A DNA stretch of 6,244 bases, taken from contig JAITVC010000191.1 of assembly GCA_031286005.1 (NCBI GenBank), positions 1 to 6,244 on the forward strand, in the 5' to 3' direction. Within the stretch, counting starts at the first letter, position 1. Every line of letters starts with the position of its first letter. The notes under the pieces are model-generated. The model saw only the letters and a list, made by a program, of their open reading frames with translations, was not told the DNA's origin and searched no databases. Shown here one piece after another: positions 5,867 to 6,244 of this stretch. The stretch is from Bacteroidales bacterium. Lineage in GTDB: Bacteria; Bacteroidota; Bacteroidia; Bacteroidales; P3. The position numbers and the translations under genes were made by a program.

Positions 5867-5882
5867 TGTCAGAAGACTGACA
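5867..5882. promoter_or_regulatory. Palindrome upstream of the groES promoter, candidate operator
   Basis: TGTCAG-AAGA-CTGACA is a perfect 6-bp inverted repeat with a 4-bp centre. It ends 27 bp upstream of the groES -7 element, about where an activator or alternative recognition element would sit. It does not resemble CIRCE (TTAGCACTC-N9-GAGTGCTAA). A role in heat-shock control is inference only. Confidence 0.5.
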
Positions 5883-5910
5883 AAATGGCAGGTTGCTTTG
5901 TTTTTGGAGC

Positions 5911-6053
5911 GGAGTTGTAGCGGACTTGATACGGAGATGGTACGGACTTGGACATACCCTGTACATACAAAATACATAACAAATATATAACAAATAGACT
6001 ACAAATAGACTACAAATAGATAACACATAGACTACAAATAGGTAACAAGTATT
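5911..6053. repeat. Degenerate tandem repeat tract with a constant 11-bp period
   Basis: Thirteen consecutive 11-bp units can be read in one register. Units 1-4 are ggagttgtagc, ggacttgatac, ggagatggtac, ggacttggaca. Units 5-6 (taccctgtaca, tacaaaataca) are transitional. Units 7-13 are taacaaatata, taacaaataga, ctacaaataga (twice), taacacataga, ctacaaatagg, taacaagtatt. The consensus changes from GGACTTGATAC to CTACAAATAGA, yet the 11-bp register is kept. Eleven is not a multiple of three and no plausible protein is encoded on either strand. The tract lies between the groES promoter and a promoter for a divergent plus-strand gene. Function is unknown. Confidence 0.8.
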
Positions 6054-6133
6054 CGCTAATTGTATCGTTCTCAAAATTTTTTATTTGTTTGAGGGGTAGT
6101 GTATCAAATTATTATTCTATTGATTATGAATAT

Positions 6134-6150
6134 TGTGGAATTTTTCCACA
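6134..6150. promoter_or_regulatory. Palindrome upstream of the rightward promoter, candidate operator
   Basis: TGTGGAA-TTT-TTCCACA is a perfect 7-bp inverted repeat, ending 29 bp before the -33 box of the promoter at 6180-6211. Symmetry and placement fit a dimeric regulator's site. The regulator is not identifiable from the sequence. Confidence 0.5.
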
Positions 6151-6179
6151 GGTGATGTGTAAAAATAGTTGAAAATATA

Positions 6180-6211
6180 TTTGGTAGTTCGGAAAATGTT
6201 TCGTAACTTTG
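6180..6211 (+). promoter_or_regulatory. Consensus Bacteroidota promoter for a gene beyond the right edge
   Basis: TTTG (6180-6183), exactly 20 bp, then TAACTTTG (6204-6211) match both promoter elements. The remaining 33 bp (6212-6244) are A/T-rich leader without an ATG, so the start codon should lie past the window end. The gene it serves is divergent from groES. Confidence 0.85.
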
Positions 6212-6244
6212 TCGCACTTAATTTTTTTCATTAATAACTAAATA

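Noticed and set aside
5778..5900. CIRCE operator upstream of groES
   Set aside because: Neither TTAGCACTC nor GAGTGCTAA, nor a close variant at 9-bp spacing, is found on either strand.
5847..6074. Minus-strand 75-residue ORF across the 11-bp repeats
   Set aside because: Its Val/Tyr/Cys-rich N-terminal half simply translates the AT-rich repeat units, and it has no promoter element or plausible domain.
6134..6150. DnaA boxes or a replication origin
   Set aside because: TTTTCCACA resembles a DnaA box (TTATCCACA), but only one symmetric site exists, with no cluster and no dnaA or dnaN nearby. A regulator site is the simpler reading.

Overview
The window looks like a chromosomal segment from a Bacteroidota (probably Bacteroidales) genome of moderate to low GC. 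Four things support this. Several genes carry the phylum's promoter -7 element (TAnnTTTG, sometimes with TTTG about 20 bp upstream). No clear Shine-Dalgarno sequences are visible, and leaders are A-rich. One lipoprotein has a C-K-E-D surface-export-like signal. GroEL and GroES are of ordinary Bacteroidota type.

Layout. 1-652 (minus): N-terminal half of glyA, cut by the window edge. 772-1051 (minus): promoter, tRNA-Val(TAC), tRNA-Arg(ACG) and a hairpin terminator. 1152-1706 (plus): a small exported, probably outer-membrane beta-barrel protein. 1715-3037 (minus): a membrane-anchored metallophosphoesterase whose frame is interrupted by a TGA at 1886-1888; the same frame then continues for 56 codons with a family-like C-terminus and stops 8 bp from the convergent gene. 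3050-3175 (minus): a 41-residue ORF just upstream of it, probably in the same transcript. 3235-3729 (plus): a Cys-rich lipoprotein transcribed divergently from that pair. 3739-3777: a bidirectional terminator. 3793-5777 (minus): the groES-groEL operon. 5778-6244: a non-coding region holding the groES leader and promoter, palindromes, an 11-bp-period repeat tract, and at its right end a consensus promoter for a plus-strand gene beyond the window.

Most genes are housekeeping: one-carbon metabolism, tRNAs and the chaperonin. The unusual content is the in-frame TGA, the CxxC-rich lipoprotein, and the groES upstream region. There the 5' leader is built almost entirely of 8-nt units (a shorter run also precedes groEL), and a separate tract of about 143 bp keeps an 11-bp register while its consensus changes. 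I see no transposase, integrase, CRISPR array or defence cassette. Nothing here amounts to a clearly new multi-gene system.
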